Assembly (NCBI GenBank): GCA_900545805.1
Contig: URAL01000023.1
Span: 1-27,769 of the forward strand
Source of the DNA: an uncultured Eubacteriales bacterium
Lineage (GTDB): Bacteria > Bacillota > Clostridia > Oscillospirales > Oscillospiraceae
DNA length: 27,769 nucleotides
Reading direction: 5' to 3'
Below, in pieces: positions 13,805 through 22,656 of this stretch. Below the pieces are notes generated by a model. That model searched no databases, was not told the origin of the DNA, and saw only the letters and a list, made by a program, of their open reading frames with translations. The first letter of the stretch is position 1; the number at the start of each line of letters is the position of its first letter. Made by a program: the position numbers and the translations under genes.

Positions 13805-15688
13805 ATGAGTGAGTTTTCGAGAGAATATCTTGAGCTGCTGGCGGAAAAATATCCCGACGAGGCTGCCGTATGCTCGGAGATAATAAATCTGCGCGCCATA
13901 CTTGCCCTTCCGATGGGCACCGAGCACTTCATAAGCGACCTGCACGGCGAGTACGCCGCCGTGCGCCACATATTAAACAACTGCTCCGGCGTTATATCGG
14001 AAAAGGTCATGCGCCTTTTCGAGACCGAGATAGGCGAGGAGCGCTGCCGCAGCCTGTGTACGCTTATTTACTATCCGCACGAAAAGCTCAATGCCATGCG
14101 CGAGGCGGGCGAATACACGCATGACAGGCTCAAAAGCATCCTGACCACGCTGCGCACTCTTGCCGAAACTCTTTCAAGCAAATACACGCGCAGCTATGTG
14201 CGCAAGCAGATGCCGCCGAAATGGAGCTTTGTGCTCGATGAGCTTCTGCATATGCAGCGCGATGAGTATTCAAATCAGGTGCGCTATCACGACACAATCT
14301 TGGAATCTATCATATCCACCGGCGCTGCCGACGACGTTATCACGGCGCTTTCTGATATCATAAAGCGTCTTGCCGTCGATAAGCTGCACATAGTCGGCGA
14401 TATATTCGACCGCGGCCCTGAGCCTGCGCGATTGCTTGATGCACTCATGGATCATCCGAATATAGACATTCAGTGGGGCAATCACGATATACTCTGGCTG
14501 GGTGCGGCCTCCGGCAGTCCGGCATGCATTTTCACCGTGCTCAGAATATCTCTTGACTACGGCAATGCGAATCTTCTCGAGCGGCGCTACGGTATAACGC
14601 TCCAGCCGCTGTACGATTTCACACGCAAATACTACGGCGAGGCGACGAAGGAGAATGTCAGCATCGCGCTCAATACAATCGGCTTCAAGCTTGAGGGCAG
14701 AGTCATCCAGCGCCACCCCGGCTACGGGATGAACTCGCGCCTCATGCTCAACCGCTGTGACTTTGAAAACAACACAGTCATACTCGATGAAGGCGTATAT
14801 CCCCTCAATATCGACAAGTGGCCAACCATCGACCGCAGGGATCCCTACAGTCTCAATGACGATGAGCTCGACCTCGTAAACGAATACGTTAATCTGTTCC
14901 GCGACAGTCAGTCGCTGCACCGTCACATGGATTTTATTTACCGCGTCGGCAGCACCTATCTGTGCTGCAACGGCAACCTCCTGTACCATGGCTGCATACC
15001 CATGACAGAGGACGGCGAGTTTGCGCGAGTGCGTCACGGCGGAGTGTGGTACTCCGGCAAGAGCCTTATGGATTACTCCGACATGGTCGTCAAAAACGCC
15101 TGGGCAAAGCATGACGAGTCTGCACTGGACATGATGTGGTACCTCTGGTGCGGCAACGACAGTCCCTTCTCCGGCCGCGTGTTCCACACCTTTGAGCGCG
15201 GCGTTGTGGACGATCAGAGCACTTGGGAAGAGCCAAAGAACCCATATTTCAGCTTTTGGGAGGATGAGAAGGTCGCCGGTATGATCCTATCCGAGTTCGG
15301 CCTTGATCCCGAGAGCGGCCACATCATAAACGGACATACGCCGGTAAAAGCCAAAAAAGGAGAGAGCCCCGTAAAGGCCGGCGGCAAGCTGTTTATCATC
15401 GACGGCGGCTTCTGCGAGGCGTATCAGAAAACGACGGGCATTGCTGGATATACGCTGGTATTCAATTCCCACGGCCTGAAGATCAAGGCGCATAAGCCCT
15501 TCGAGGGCGTCGCCGCCGCAATAGACGACAATGCCGATATCGAGTCCGAGGCCGTGCAGGTCGAGAGCTTTGAGCGACGGCACTATATCTCCGACTGCGA
15601 TACCGGAGTCAGCCTGCGCCGCAGGATACAGGCACTTGAGAGCCTGCTCTCGGCCTATCGATCGGGCGAGATACAGGAAAAAGAGTAG
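13805..15688 (+). CDS. fbp: Fructose-1,6-bisphosphatase class III
   Basis: A 627-residue protein, close to the usual length of the Firmicutes-type (class III) FBPase, which hydrolyses fructose-1,6-bisphosphate to fructose-6-phosphate in gluconeogenesis. It has the calcineurin-like metallophosphatase motifs in order: DLH (Asp45, His47) in HFISDLHGEY; GDIFDRG (Asp198, Asp201); GNHD (Asn226, His227); and late INGHTPVKAKKGESPVKAGGKLFIIDGGF. The long region between the metal motifs is characteristic of the class. The frame extends upstream to 13697, but GAGAGG lies ~8 bases before the ATG at 13805 and conserved sequence starts there. It is a single-gene unit on the plus strand between convergent cysS and the divergent aldolase. 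Confidence 0.96.
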   Translation: MSEFSREYLELLAEKYPDEAAVCSEIINLRAILALPMGTEHFISDLHGEYAAVRHILNNCSGVISEKVMRLFETEIGEERCRSLCTLIYYPHEKLNAMREAGEYTHDRLKSILTTLRTLAETLSSKYTRSYVRKQMPPKWSFVLDELLHMQRDEYSNQVRYHDTILESIISTGAADDVITALSDIIKRLAVDKLHIVGDIFDRGPEPARLLDALMDHPNIDIQWGNHDILWLGAASGSPACIFTVLRISLDYGNANLLERRYGITLQPLYDFTRKYYGEATKENVSIALNTIGFKLEGRVIQRHPGYGMNSRLMLNRCDFENNTVILDEGVYPLNIDKWPTIDRRDPYSLNDDELDLVNEYVNLFRDSQSLHRHMDFIYRVGSTYLCCNGNLLYHGCIPMTEDGEFARVRHGGVWYSGKSLMDYSDMVVKNAWAKHDESALDMMWYLWCGNDSPFSGRVFHTFERGVVDDQSTWEEPKNPYFSFWEDEKVAGMILSEFGLDPESGHIINGHTPVKAKKGESPVKAGGKLFIIDGGFCEAYQKTTGIAGYTLVFNSHGLKIKAHKPFEGVAAAIDDNADIESEAVQVESFERRHYISDCDTGVSLRRRIQALESLLSAYRSGEIQEKE

Positions 15689-15695
15689 AAGATAA

Positions 15696-15732
15696 AAAAG
15701 CCCCCCGAAGCTGTGTGTGAAGCTTCGGGGGG
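15696..15732 (-). terminator. Terminator of the cysS operon (also facing fbp)
   Basis: A perfect 12-bp stem CCCCCCGAAGCT/AGCTTCGGGGGG (15701-15712 with 15721-15732) and an 8-base loop. The minus strand continues with C then T6, so it acts best on the nine-gene minus-strand operon. On the plus strand it follows the fbp stop but lacks a good T run. Confidence 0.88.
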
Positions 15733-15747
15733 ATACTTATTGTTTTA

Positions 15748-17202
15748 TCAGATCCGCTTCCACTTTGCGCCGTTGGGGATATCGGTGACCTCAACACCCT
15801 GAGCCTTGAGCTCGTCGCGTATGCGGTCGGCCTCGGCAAAGTTCTTGGCCTTCTTCGCATCGGCGCGAGCTTCAAGCAGCGCCTCGATCCCGGCATCGCT
15901 CTCGCCGGATTCAGAGATTACGGTGAATTCGCCTGAACCGGAAACGGCCTGCTTTTTGAGCTCGGCACGCCTTGCATCGGCCTTTTCAATGAGGCTGAGG
16001 CTCAGAACGCGGTCAAAGTCCGCGATGACTGCGAGCTTTGTGTCATCATTGGTGTCATATTTGAGCACGTCGTACAGCGCGGTAACGGCAAGAGAGGTAT
16101 TCAGGTCGTTATCCAAAGCCGCTGTGAACTTTGACTTGAGCGCCGCGACAGCGTCTTCGTCGACTGCCTCGCCCGCAGGCTTTAGCGCCGCGATGCGGTT
16201 TATGAGCTTGTTATAGGTGCCCTGCGCGTTGTCGAGGTTTTCCCAGGTAAATACGAGCGACTTGCGATAGTGGCTCTGCAGGCAGAACAGGCGGTAGGCG
16301 AGGGGATCGTAGCCCTTATCCTCAAGGAGCGAGACGGTGAGGAATTCGCCCTTGCTCTTGCTCATCTTGCCGGAGTTTGTGTTCAGGTGCAGAACATGCA
16401 TCCAGTAGTTGCACCATTTGTGGCCGAGATATGACTCGGACTGCGCGATCTCGTTGGTGTGATGCGGGAATGCGTTGTCGATACCTCCGCAGTGTATATC
16501 GAGATCCTCGCCGAGGTGCTTCATGGATATGCCGGAGCATTCAATGTGCCAGCCGGGATAGCCAACGCCCCAGGGGGAGTCCCACTTGAGCGCCTGATCC
16601 TCGAACTTGGACTTTGTAAACCACAGGACGAAGTCGTTCTTGTTGCGCTTGTTTACGTCCTCCTCAACGCCCTCGCGCACGCCGACATCGAGATCATCGG
16701 CATTGAAGTCGTTGAAGATGTAGTAGCGCTCAAGCTTGGAGGTGTCAAAATACACATTGCCGCCGGCAAAGTAGGCATAGCCGGTATCCATGAGCTTGGT
16801 GATTATTTTAATGTACTCATCGATGCAGTTTGTCGCGGGCTCAACTACGTCGGGGGTCTTGATGTTGAGCTTAGCGCAGTCGGAAAAGAACGCATCGGTA
16901 TAGAACTTTGCGATCTCCATAACGGATTTGTGCTCGCGCTTTGCGCCCTTGAGCATCTTATCCTCGCCCTCGTCGGCATCGCTTGTGAGGTGTCCGACAT
17001 CGGTGATGTTCATGACGCGCTTGACGTTATAACCGGCATAGCGCAGGTACTTTTCAAGCACGTCCTCCATTATGTACGAGCGCAGATTGCCGATATGCGC
17101 AAAGTGATACACCGTGGGGCCGCAGGTGTACATCTTGACTATGTCGGGGTGATTGGGGACAAAGTCCTCTTTTTTTCTGCTTGCAGAGTTATAAAGCTTC
17201 AT
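15748..17202 (-). CDS. cysS: Cysteinyl-tRNA synthetase
   Basis: A 484-residue class I aminoacyl-tRNA synthetase charging tRNA-Cys. The HIGN signature is at 36-39 and KMSKS at 279-283. Zinc-binding residues are visible as Cys27 (MYTCGPT), Cys222 (ECSG), and His247/248 with Glu251 (HHTNE). The WHIECSGIS and GGIDNAFPHH motifs identify the cysteine enzyme. The C-terminal DALR-type and anticodon region ends AKWKRI, full length. AAGGAG lies upstream of the ATG. It is the last gene of the operon, with 18 bases after pgsA; no T-box leader fits in that gap, so regulation probably comes from the operon. Confidence 0.97.
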   Translation of the reverse strand: MKLYNSASRKKEDFVPNHPDIVKMYTCGPTVYHFAHIGNLRSYIMEDVLEKYLRYAGYNVKRVMNITDVGHLTSDADEGEDKMLKGAKREHKSVMEIAKFYTDAFFSDCAKLNIKTPDVVEPATNCIDEYIKIITKLMDTGYAYFAGGNVYFDTSKLERYYIFNDFNADDLDVGVREGVEEDVNKRNKNDFVLWFTKSKFEDQALKWDSPWGVGYPGWHIECSGISMKHLGEDLDIHCGGIDNAFPHHTNEIAQSESYLGHKWCNYWMHVLHLNTNSGKMSKSKGEFLTVSLLEDKGYDPLAYRLFCLQSHYRKSLVFTWENLDNAQGTYNKLINRIAALKPAGEAVDEDAVAALKSKFTAALDNDLNTSLAVTALYDVLKYDTNDDTKLAVIADFDRVLSLSLIEKADARRAELKKQAVSGSGEFTVISESGESDAGIEALLEARADAKKAKNFAEADRIRDELKAQGVEVTDIPNGAKWKRI

Positions 17203-17220
17203 ATATATTCTCCTTCACGC

Positions 17221-17754
17221 TCAGGCGCAGTGCTTGAACACGCCGATGTTTTTTACAAAGTATTCAATGCCGGAGTACAGAGTGGTTGCAAGGATCAGCA
17301 CCCAGCAGATGACCGCGATTACGCCGGGGGCGGGGAACCAGGGCTGCGTTGCGATGATGAGTATGCCGAGGGCTACCATTGTAACGCCGGTCTTGATTTT
17401 ACCCGACCACGCGGCGGCTATGACAATGCCCTGCTCGACGGCCAGAAGCCGCAGACCCGAAACACCGAACTCGCGCAGCAGAACGACCGCCACGACCCAT
17501 CCGGGCATGAGCCCGATTTCGACAAAATAGCACATTGCCGACAAAACGAGCATTTTATCGGCCAGCGGATCCATGAACTTTCCGAAATCGGTAACGAGAT
17601 GATATTTTCGCGCTATCCGTCCGTCAACGAAGTCGCTCAGACATGCGATTATGTAAACCGCAAGCGCCCAGTACGGAAGATCACAGTACAAAAGCACCAT
17701 GAAAACGGGAACAAGAATTATTCTGCCTATGGTTATCTTGTTGGGTGTGTTCAT
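17221..17754 (-). CDS. pgsA: CDP-diacylglycerol-glycerol-3-phosphate 3-phosphatidyltransferase
   Basis: A 177-residue integral membrane enzyme making phosphatidylglycerophosphate, the first committed step to phosphatidylglycerol and cardiolipin. The CDP-alcohol phosphotransferase motif is complete: SDFVDGRIARKY followed by DFGKFMDPLADK (DGxxAR...GxxxDxxxD). About five or six membrane helices are predicted. The MNTPNKITIGRIILVP start is typical of PgsA. GGAGGAATAACA precedes the ATG and overlaps the end of rimO, so translation is coupled. Confidence 0.96.
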   Translation of the reverse strand: MNTPNKITIGRIILVPVFMVLLYCDLPYWALAVYIIACLSDFVDGRIARKYHLVTDFGKFMDPLADKMLVLSAMCYFVEIGLMPGWVVAVVLLREFGVSGLRLLAVEQGIVIAAAWSGKIKTGVTMVALGILIIATQPWFPAPGVIAVICWVLILATTLYSGIEYFVKNIGVFKHCA

Positions 17755-17756
17755 TG

Positions 17757-19073
17757 TTATTCCTCCTCGCCAATCAGGTTTCCGTCATCGGAAACGGCGG
17801 TTATGCGCACATTAACTATCTGTCCCTCACCGCCGCGGCCTTCAAAGAATACAAGGCCGTCGATATCGGGCGAATCATAGCAGCTGCGGCCGATCCAAGT
17901 GCCGTCCTCGTCGTGGTCTGTGCATATTACGGGAAGCACCTTGCCGACGAGCGAGGCCGCGAAATCATCCATTATGCGCGCCTGAATATCCATTATGAGA
18001 TCCGCACGGCGCTGAGCCTCCTCGAACGGAACATGCTCCATCTTTGCCGCCGGCGTGCCCTCCTCGGGAGAGAAGGGGAAAACGCCCGCACGCTCGATCT
18101 TTGCCTCGAGCAGGAAAGAGCACAGCTCCTCAAACTCGGCCTCGCCCTCGCCGGGAAGACCGGAGATGAGGCTCGTGCGCAGAACAAGTCCGGGGATGCG
18201 GCGGCGCAGAGCTTTGAAAAGCTCGCGTATATCGTCGCCGGTGCCGTGCCTGTTCATGGTCTTGAGTATTTTGTTATTAATATGCTGGATGGGGATATCC
18301 AGATATTTTACGATCTTGGGGTTTTGCGCTATCTCGTCGATGAGCTCGTCGTCAAATTGATCGGGATAGGTGTAGTGCAGTCTTATCCATTCAACTCCGT
18401 CTATCTCGCTTATCCTGCGGCAGAGCTCGGCAAGACATCGCTTGCCGTAAAGATCCGTTCCGTAACGCGTTATGTCCTGTGCGATGACGATGATCTCCTT
18501 GACGCCGTGAGAAGCGAGGTCACGCGCCTCCTCAACGACGTTTTCAATTTTTCTTGAGCGGTATCTGCCGCGTATATACGGTATCGCGCAGAAGGCGCAG
18601 AAGTTATCGCAGCCCTCGGCTATGCGCAGATACGCCCATGACGGGCCGGTGCTCACAACGCGTGGTATCTCATCCACCGGGGCGCTGTTGTCGGCAAAGA
18701 TGCTGACGGGCTTTTCCTTAAAGACCGCGTCCGCCGCAGTAACGATATCGCCGAAGCTTCCGACGCCGAGTATCGCGTCAACCTCCGGCAGCTCATCGGT
18801 AACGGCGGCGCGATAGCGCTCGGTAAGGCAGCCGGTGACGATGATCTTGCCGAGCCTTCCCTCGGCCTTGAGCTTTGCCATTTCCAGAATGGTGTCTATC
18901 GCTTCGCTTTTTGCCGCGTCAATAAAGCCGCAGGTATTTATTATAACAGCGTCCGCTCCGTCGGGCGAGGGAGCAAGAGCATAGCCTGCCTCGCTGAGCA
19001 GATACAGCATCTGCTCGCTGTTGACAAGGTTTTTTGCACAGCCCAGAGAGATAAGGGCAATTGTCCTATCCAT
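17757..19073 (-). CDS. rimO: Ribosomal protein S12 methylthiotransferase
   Basis: A 438-residue radical-SAM methylthiotransferase that modifies an aspartate of ribosomal protein S12. The N-terminal MTTase domain carries Cys12 (SLGCAKNLVNSEQM), Cys48 (NTCGF) and Cys82 (TGCLTERY) for one [4Fe-4S] cluster; the radical-SAM triad is Cys155, 159 and 162 in CDNFCAFCAIPYIRGRYRSR. The C-terminal ~65 residues look like a TRAM domain. The LGCAKNLVNSE opening and CAIPYIRG favour RimO over MiaB. Its ATG directly follows the recX stop codon, and its ribosome binding site (AAGGTG) lies inside recX. Confidence 0.95.
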   Translation of the reverse strand: MDRTIALISLGCAKNLVNSEQMLYLLSEAGYALAPSPDGADAVIINTCGFIDAAKSEAIDTILEMAKLKAEGRLGKIIVTGCLTERYRAAVTDELPEVDAILGVGSFGDIVTAADAVFKEKPVSIFADNSAPVDEIPRVVSTGPSWAYLRIAEGCDNFCAFCAIPYIRGRYRSRKIENVVEEARDLASHGVKEIIVIAQDITRYGTDLYGKRCLAELCRRISEIDGVEWIRLHYTYPDQFDDELIDEIAQNPKIVKYLDIPIQHINNKILKTMNRHGTGDDIRELFKALRRRIPGLVLRTSLISGLPGEGEAEFEELCSFLLEAKIERAGVFPFSPEEGTPAAKMEHVPFEEAQRRADLIMDIQARIMDDFAASLVGKVLPVICTDHDEDGTWIGRSCYDSPDIDGLVFFEGRGGEGQIVNVRITAVSDDGNLIGEEE

Positions 19074-19682
19074 TCAATAATCACCTTGAGTATCAAATTC
19101 GTTCAGCGCATGTTTTATCTGCTCCCAGGAGTAGCCGCGCCGAAACAGCGCGTCCGAAACCTTTTTGACCTGCGCCCTGTCGCCGGGCTCACTCAGCCTT
19201 GCGCGGATAAACCGCTCAAGATACGCATCCTGCTCCGGCATTTGAAGCATCGCCTCGTCCCACATTTCGCGGGGAACGCCGTGATGCCGCAGCTCCTGCT
19301 TTATGCGCGCTGAGCCGTAGCCCTTGGCGGCATAATGCCGCACAACGCTTCCGGCGTATTCTGCGTCGTTAATCAGCCCCATACGGCACAGCCAGTCGGC
19401 GCAGGCCTCGGCGTTTTCGGGCGTTTCGCCCTTTTCAATGAGCCTTTTTCTAAGCTCCTCACGCGACATGGGGCGTGCGTTTATTATCCGCAGCGCCCGC
19501 GCCTTAGCCATTGCAAGACCGGATGCCGAGACAAGCTCGTTATATGCTTCCTCGTCGAAGTCCATGCCGGATCGGATAAAGCGCCCGGTTATGATGCCGA
19601 GTGTGGTTTTAAGCTCCGTGCCGTCGTCGAATATAAGCGTAAACCGCTCGGGCGAGGTCTGCTTTATCTCACGCAGCGTCAC
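19074..19682 (-). CDS. recX: Regulatory protein RecX
   Basis: A 202-residue RecX, the modulator of RecA filaments. It shows the repeated three-helix RecX modules: RALRIINARPMSREELRKRLIEKG, then WLCRMGLINDAEYAGSVVRHYAAKGYGSARIKQELRHHGV, then a C-terminal FRRGYSWEQIKHALNEF. The ~60-residue N-terminal extension is common in Firmicutes. It starts with GTG at 19682, supported by AAGGA 8 bases upstream. It lies five bases after recA, the classic recA-recX pairing. Confidence 0.93.
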   Translation of the reverse strand: MTLREIKQTSPERFTLIFDDGTELKTTLGIITGRFIRSGMDFDEEAYNELVSASGLAMAKARALRIINARPMSREELRKRLIEKGETPENAEACADWLCRMGLINDAEYAGSVVRHYAAKGYGSARIKQELRHHGVPREMWDEAMLQMPEQDAYLERFIRARLSEPGDRAQVKKVSDALFRRGYSWEQIKHALNEFDTQGDY

Positions 19683-19687
19683 GCTGA

Positions 19688-20788
19688 TTATCCTTCAAAA
19701 TCATCGGCGGAAACGTCGATGGCGCGGCCTGCCGCCTGAGCGGCCTTGCGTGCCTGCGGACTCATGAGCTTGTACGCATTTTCGCGTATCTGCTGCTCGA
19801 TATTCGCGCAGACCTCAGGATTGCAAAGCAGATATTCCTTTACCGCATCTCGACCCTGGATGCGCTGCTCGCCGACGGTGAACCACGCGCCGGCCTTGTC
19901 GATAATTTCAAGCTTGACGCCAAGATCGACGATCTCGCCGACCTTGGATATGCCCTCACCGTACATAATATCGAATTCCGCCTCCTTGAACGGGGGGGCG
20001 CACTTGTTCTTTATTACCTTTGCTCTCGTGCGGTTGCCTATCATTTCGCCGCCGACCTTGAGCGTTTCGATCCTGCGTACATCGATGCGTACCGAGGCAT
20101 AGTATTTAAGCGCAAGACCGCCGGGTGTGGTCTCGGGGTTGCCGTACATTACGCCGATCTTCTGGCGCAGCTGGTTTATGAATATGACGGTGCAGCCGTT
20201 TTTCGAGATGCAGCCTGCCAGACGGCGCATGGCCTGCGACATAAGCCGCGCCAGCGCACCGACGACGGAGTCGCCCATCTCGCCCTCAAGCTCAATGCGC
20301 GGGATAAGTGCCGCGACGGAGTCGACAACGACGACGTCAACGGCGCTTGAGCGCACGAGGCTTTCGGTTATGTCCAGCGCCTGCTCTCCGGTATCGGGCT
20401 GCGAAATGAGCAGACTGTCGATATCAACGCCGAGTGCGCGGGCGTAAGCCGGCTCAAGGGCGTGCTCGACGTCGATATACGCGGCCTCACCGCCGGCCTT
20501 CTGAGCCGCCGCGACAACATGCAGCGCAAGCGTCGTTTTGCCCGATGCCTCGGGTCCGTATATCTCGATGATCCTTCCCTTTGGAACGCCGCCGATGCCG
20601 AGCGCGAGGTCGAGGGACAGCGAGCCTGTCGATAATGCCTCAACGTTCACGGGGATATCGTCGCCAAGGCGCATTATAGCACCCTTGCCGTAGTTTTTCT
20701 CTATCTGCGCGATGCAGGTCTCGAGAGCCTTTTTCTTATCGCCTGCCTGAGAGTGGGTGGATATGGGAGCCTTCTTTTTTTCAGCCAT
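19688..20788 (-). CDS. recA: Recombinase RecA
   Basis: A 366-residue homologous-recombination ATPase, full length. Walker A is GPEASGKTT; Walker B lies in VDVVVVDSVAALIPRIELEGEMGD; the L2 region is NQLRQKIGVMYGNPETTPGG; the C-terminal domain ends with an acidic VSADDFEG tail. In loop L1 the usual GDSHVGLQARLMSQ is here GDSVVGALARLMSQ, replacing the common His and Gln. GAGGT lies ~8 bases before the ATG. It sits 20 bases after prmC in a housekeeping operon, so there is no room for a separate promoter with a LexA box directly upstream. Confidence 0.98.
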   Translation of the reverse strand: MAEKKKAPISTHSQAGDKKKALETCIAQIEKNYGKGAIMRLGDDIPVNVEALSTGSLSLDLALGIGGVPKGRIIEIYGPEASGKTTLALHVVAAAQKAGGEAAYIDVEHALEPAYARALGVDIDSLLISQPDTGEQALDITESLVRSSAVDVVVVDSVAALIPRIELEGEMGDSVVGALARLMSQAMRRLAGCISKNGCTVIFINQLRQKIGVMYGNPETTPGGLALKYYASVRIDVRRIETLKVGGEMIGNRTRAKVIKNKCAPPFKEAEFDIMYGEGISKVGEIVDLGVKLEIIDKAGAWFTVGEQRIQGRDAVKEYLLCNPEVCANIEQQIRENAYKLMSPQARKAAQAAGRAIDVSADDFEG

Positions 20789-20808
20789 TTCTTTTACCTC
20801 GGTTTATA

Positions 20809-21678
20809 TCAGAATTCGTTTTTCCATTTTCCGATTACGACGCGCTCAAAGCCGAGAGTGTCGTTGCGGCTCTCTACCGAAACGTATCCGGCCCTTAAGA
20901 GCATCAGCTTTACCTCGTCGGCTTGTCCCTCACCGACCTCGAACATCATAAGTCCGTTCGGACGGAGCGTTATCGTCCAGTATTTTATGATCGCCCTGTA
21001 GAAATCAAGGCCGTCCTCGCCGCCGTCGAGCGCCGTCATGGGCTCGTAATCGCGTACCGAGCAGTCAAGCTCAATGAGTTCAAAGGAGGGGATGTACGGC
21101 GGGTTTGAAACTATAACGTCAAAGCTGCCGATGCTCATTGGCGGCCACGTGGTCGCATCCGCATTCATGGGGATTATCCTTGACGTCAGCTTGTTATCTT
21201 TAATATTCTTCCGGCAGATCTCAAGCGCCGAGGGGCTTATGTCCGCTGCCACAACGCGTGCGGCGGGGAGCTCGTTTGCTATGGCGCAGGCTATGCAGCC
21301 GCTGCCGCAGCACAGATCGAGAACCCGGCCCTTCATACCGAAGCCCTTTATCGCGTCTATCGCAGCGTCAACGAGTATCTCCGTGTCCATACGCGGGATG
21401 AGAACGTCCGGCGTGACGGTCATGGGAAGCCCGTAAAATTCCCAGGAGCCGGCGATATACGCAAGCGGCTCACCCTGAAGACGGCGCCGGATCATGCCGT
21501 GCGTGCGCTCCTCGATCTCCGACGAGGTGTACAGATACATATCGCGCATGAGCTGCTCGGTCGTTTTGCCTGCTGCCGCTGCAAGGAGTATGCGGGCTTC
21601 AAGGCTGTAGGCCTCGACGCCGTTTTCTCTCAGCGCATTTCTGGCTGAGAAATAGATGTCATTATATGTTTTAGGCAT
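20809..21678 (-). CDS. prmC: Release factor N5-glutamine methyltransferase
   Basis: A 289-residue PrmC/HemK that methylates the GGQ glutamine of peptide-chain release factors. Visible: N-terminal helical domain (to ~75), PLAYIAGSWEFYGLPMTVTPDVLIPRMDTEILVD linker, SAM-binding VLDLCCGSGCIACAIA, and the catalytic VSNPPYIPSFEL. In many Firmicutes prmC follows prfA and a DUF1385 gene; here DUF1385 is upstream and recA follows, with no prfA in the window. The ribosome binding site (AAGGATACGGAA) lies in the 15-base gap after yqhQ. Confidence 0.96.
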   Translation of the reverse strand: MPKTYNDIYFSARNALRENGVEAYSLEARILLAAAAGKTTEQLMRDMYLYTSSEIEERTHGMIRRRLQGEPLAYIAGSWEFYGLPMTVTPDVLIPRMDTEILVDAAIDAIKGFGMKGRVLDLCCGSGCIACAIANELPAARVVAADISPSALEICRKNIKDNKLTSRIIPMNADATTWPPMSIGSFDVIVSNPPYIPSFELIELDCSVRDYEPMTALDGGEDGLDFYRAIIKYWTITLRPNGLMMFEVGEGQADEVKLMLLRAGYVSVESRNDTLGFERVVIGKWKNEF

Positions 21679-21693
21679 TTTCCGTATCCTTAA

Positions 21694-22647
21694 TTACCAG
21701 GCGTCGCTGCCTTTTTCTTCGGGGATGACGAGCTCAAGCGCACGGATGGCGCATCCTATCATCTCATCGTCGGGCTCGTTGGTCGTTATGCGCTGGAACT
21801 GCTTGCCCGGCCATGAGAGTATCGCAGAGCACAGATTGTCGTGCCTGCCGACCCAGCGGTTTAATTCGTAGCTCAGACCGACGATGAGCGGCAGTATGAG
21901 AAACTTCAGCCCCATGCGCAGCATAGTGTCCGAAACGTGGATGAACGAGCCCGCGATTATACTTATTATAATTACAACGAATATGAAGCTCGTTCCGCAT
22001 CTGGGATGCAGCCTCGGCTGCGGACGCACGTTCTCGACCGTCAGCGGCAGACCCTTTTCATAGCAGAAGATGGTCTTGTGCTCGGCACCGTGATATGAAA
22101 ACAGACGCTTCATATCCTTCATTTTCGAGCACAGTATCAAATAAATAAAGAAGATGACGAGCTTAAGTATGCCCTCAAGCAGCGTCCTCCAATAGAAATC
22201 GGACTTGACGGCAGGGAACAGCCCTACGATAAAGGTCGGCAGGAACAGGAACAAGAACAGCGAAAGTGCAATGCCCAGAACAACGGCAACGCCGATAACG
22301 AGCTTCTGCGCGGTCTCGTTTGAAAAGTGTTTTTCTATCCAAAGATCTATTTTGTCCGGCTCCTCCTGCATATCCTCGGGAAGCTGATCGGCCGAATACG
22401 ACAGCGCCTTCACGCCGTTTACCATAGACGATATGAACGCCGCGACACCGCGGATGAGCGGCCAGCCGAGGATGGGGCTTTTCTCCTTCAGAGGGGTTAC
22501 GGTTTCGACCTTTTCGACCATTTCGCCAGAACCGCGGCACACAATAGCGCGCTTATCGGGTCCGAGCATCATTATACCCTCGATGAGCGCCTGACCGCCG
22601 ATGGAGGTCTTGAATTTCACCGAAGACTCAGTGTTTTTATCTGACAT
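21694..22647 (-). CDS. yqhQ: DUF1385 (YqhQ-like) membrane protein
   Basis: A 317-residue conserved membrane protein of unknown function, recognised by GGQALIEGIMMLGP near the N terminus, the central SYHGAEHKTIFCYEKG and HPRCGTSFIFVV, and the C-terminal GRHDN...PGKQFQRITTNEPDDEMI. Four or five hydrophobic helices lie between ~110 and ~260. The invariant His/Glu/Cys residues in the central motifs suggest metal binding or catalysis, an inference only. It is commonly found upstream of prmC-prfA in Clostridia. It starts 9 bases after the histidine kinase stop. Confidence 0.93.
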   Translation of the reverse strand: MSDKNTESSVKFKTSIGGQALIEGIMMLGPDKRAIVCRGSGEMVEKVETVTPLKEKSPILGWPLIRGVAAFISSMVNGVKALSYSADQLPEDMQEEPDKIDLWIEKHFSNETAQKLVIGVAVVLGIALSLFLFLFLPTFIVGLFPAVKSDFYWRTLLEGILKLVIFFIYLILCSKMKDMKRLFSYHGAEHKTIFCYEKGLPLTVENVRPQPRLHPRCGTSFIFVVIIISIIAGSFIHVSDTMLRMGLKFLILPLIVGLSYELNRWVGRHDNLCSAILSWPGKQFQRITTNEPDDEMIGCAIRALELVIPEEKGSDAW

Positions 22648-22656
22648 TTATCTACC

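Noticed and set aside
17203..17220. T-box leader for cysS
   Set aside because: The gap to pgsA is 18 bases and holds only a ribosome binding site.
16459..17880. 473-codon plus-strand frame across cysS, pgsA and rimO
   Set aside because: It spans three well-supported genes on the other strand; no ribosome binding site or domain.
20789..20808. LexA/DinR-type SOS box directly upstream of recA
   Set aside because: The 20-base gap to prmC contains only the ribosome binding site. The region upstream of the response regulator also shows no GAAC-N4-GTTC pattern.
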